5,911 nucleotides of DNA, from the NCBI GenBank assembly GCA_946478765.1, contig CAMLDH010000251.1, positions 1 to 5,911 on the forward strand, read 5' to 3'. Source of the DNA: an uncultured Oxalobacteraceae bacterium. GTDB lineage: Bacteria > Pseudomonadota > Gammaproteobacteria > Burkholderiales > Burkholderiaceae. A program made the translations under genes and the position numbers. Of this stretch, positions 5,453 through 5,911 are shown one piece after another. Positions within the stretch are counted from its first letter, which is position 1; every line of letters starts with the position of its first letter. The notes under the pieces were generated by a model. It was not told the DNA's origin. It saw only the letters and a list, made by a program, of their open reading frames with translations, and searched no databases.

Positions 5453-5911
5453 CTATAGGAACCGATCCAGGATCTTGCGGCTATGTTTGTCCAACGCAAA
5501 CATGTCGCGAATCAGGAAATGAATCCCGTGGTTATCCGCGACCAGTAATGTGTGCTGGCCGATGCGGCGGATATCCTCTTCCCCCCGCAGTACAAAATTG
5601 GTCTCGCCGCGATCGGTCGCTACATGCCAGGTGCATGGCGTCGCGAAGCTGGTGACGTGCGAGATGCTTTGGATTTCCGGCATGAACTCGCGGCCTTCCA
5701 GTTCTTCCGCCACCAGTTGCCGCACCGCGTCGGGCAGATCCGATAAGCGATCGATCCACGCGACTTCCTGGCCATCCAGGTTGACCATGGCAATGCCGTC
5801 ATCCGGCGCCTGAATCGGGAACGCGCGCACCGGGGCGACGCCTTCATGGGTTTGCCCGTTGCTGCCGGTCAGAACCAGACGGCCGAAAGCATTGCGGGTC
5901 AATTGGAATAC
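5453..5911 (-). CDS. DUF1854 family protein linked to cyanophycin metabolism, 5' end cut off
   Basis: 152 visible residues on the minus strand, ending in TAG at 5455-5453. The frame is open through the window edge (first visible residues VFQLTRNAFGRLVL), so the start is missing; the TTG at 5902 is internal. I recognise DUF1854 from the opening RNAFGRLVLTGSNGQ, then PVRAFPIQAPDDGIAMV, EVAWIDRLSDLP, EGREFMPEIQSISHVTSFAT, TWHVATDRGETNFVLRGEED and the C-terminal HGIHFLIRDMFALDKHSRKI. Related proteins are small and soluble, and in Burkholderiales they often sit beside cyanophycin synthetase genes (cphA) and an associated ABC transporter; the biochemical role is not established. Family members are only slightly longer, so probably about ten N-terminal residues are missing. 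There is no signal peptide or membrane segment in the visible part. It converges on fpr, so its operon partners would lie beyond the right edge. Confidence 0.87.
   Translation of the reverse strand, partial: VFQLTRNAFGRLVLTGSNGQTHEGVAPVRAFPIQAPDDGIAMVNLDGQEVAWIDRLSDLPDAVRQLVAEELEGREFMPEIQSISHVTSFATPCTWHVATDRGETNFVLRGEEDIRRIGQHTLLVADNHGIHFLIRDMFALDKHSRKILDRFL

Overview
The window looks like a betaproteobacterial chromosome, most likely order Burkholderiales and probably family Oxalobacteraceae (Herminiimonas/Collimonas/Janthinobacterium-like). This is inferred from the RpoD type, the subclass I ferredoxin-NADP reductase ending in AFVEK, a PEP-CTERM exported protein and a DUF1854 protein of the kind linked to cyanophycin metabolism. 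No database search was possible.

Layout, left to right. (1) Positions 1-2043 (+) hold most of rpoD, the primary sigma factor, cut at its 5' end by the window edge. (2) After an 83-base gap comes a 376-residue class I SAM-dependent methyltransferase (2127-3257, +), clearly GC-richer than its neighbours. (3) A GC-poorer accessory stretch (about 3258-4595) holds a 71-residue cysteine-rich, zinc-ribbon-like miniprotein (3351-3566, +), a very long bidirectional terminator (3647-3698), and a convergent 157-residue secreted PEP-CTERM protein (3710-4183, -). It ends in a 412-base gap (4184-4595) with no convincing gene. (4) A 258-residue ferredoxin/flavodoxin-NADP+ reductase, fpr (4596-5372, +), starts without a visible Shine-Dalgarno sequence. 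(5) The right edge is the 3' part of a DUF1854 gene on the minus strand (5453-5911), convergent with fpr. Between them is a perfect 13-base tandem duplication.

The genes do not form one pathway. rpoD and fpr are housekeeping and redox genes. The PEP-CTERM protein implies an exosortase elsewhere in the genome, and the DUF1854 protein suggests cyanophycin genes just beyond the right edge. I see no CRISPR array, complete insertion sequence, tRNA or rRNA. Nothing here is convincingly a new multi-gene system. The least explained items are the cysteine-rich miniprotein, the globular part of the PEP-CTERM protein, the unusually long symmetrical terminator between them, and the possibly leaderless start of fpr.
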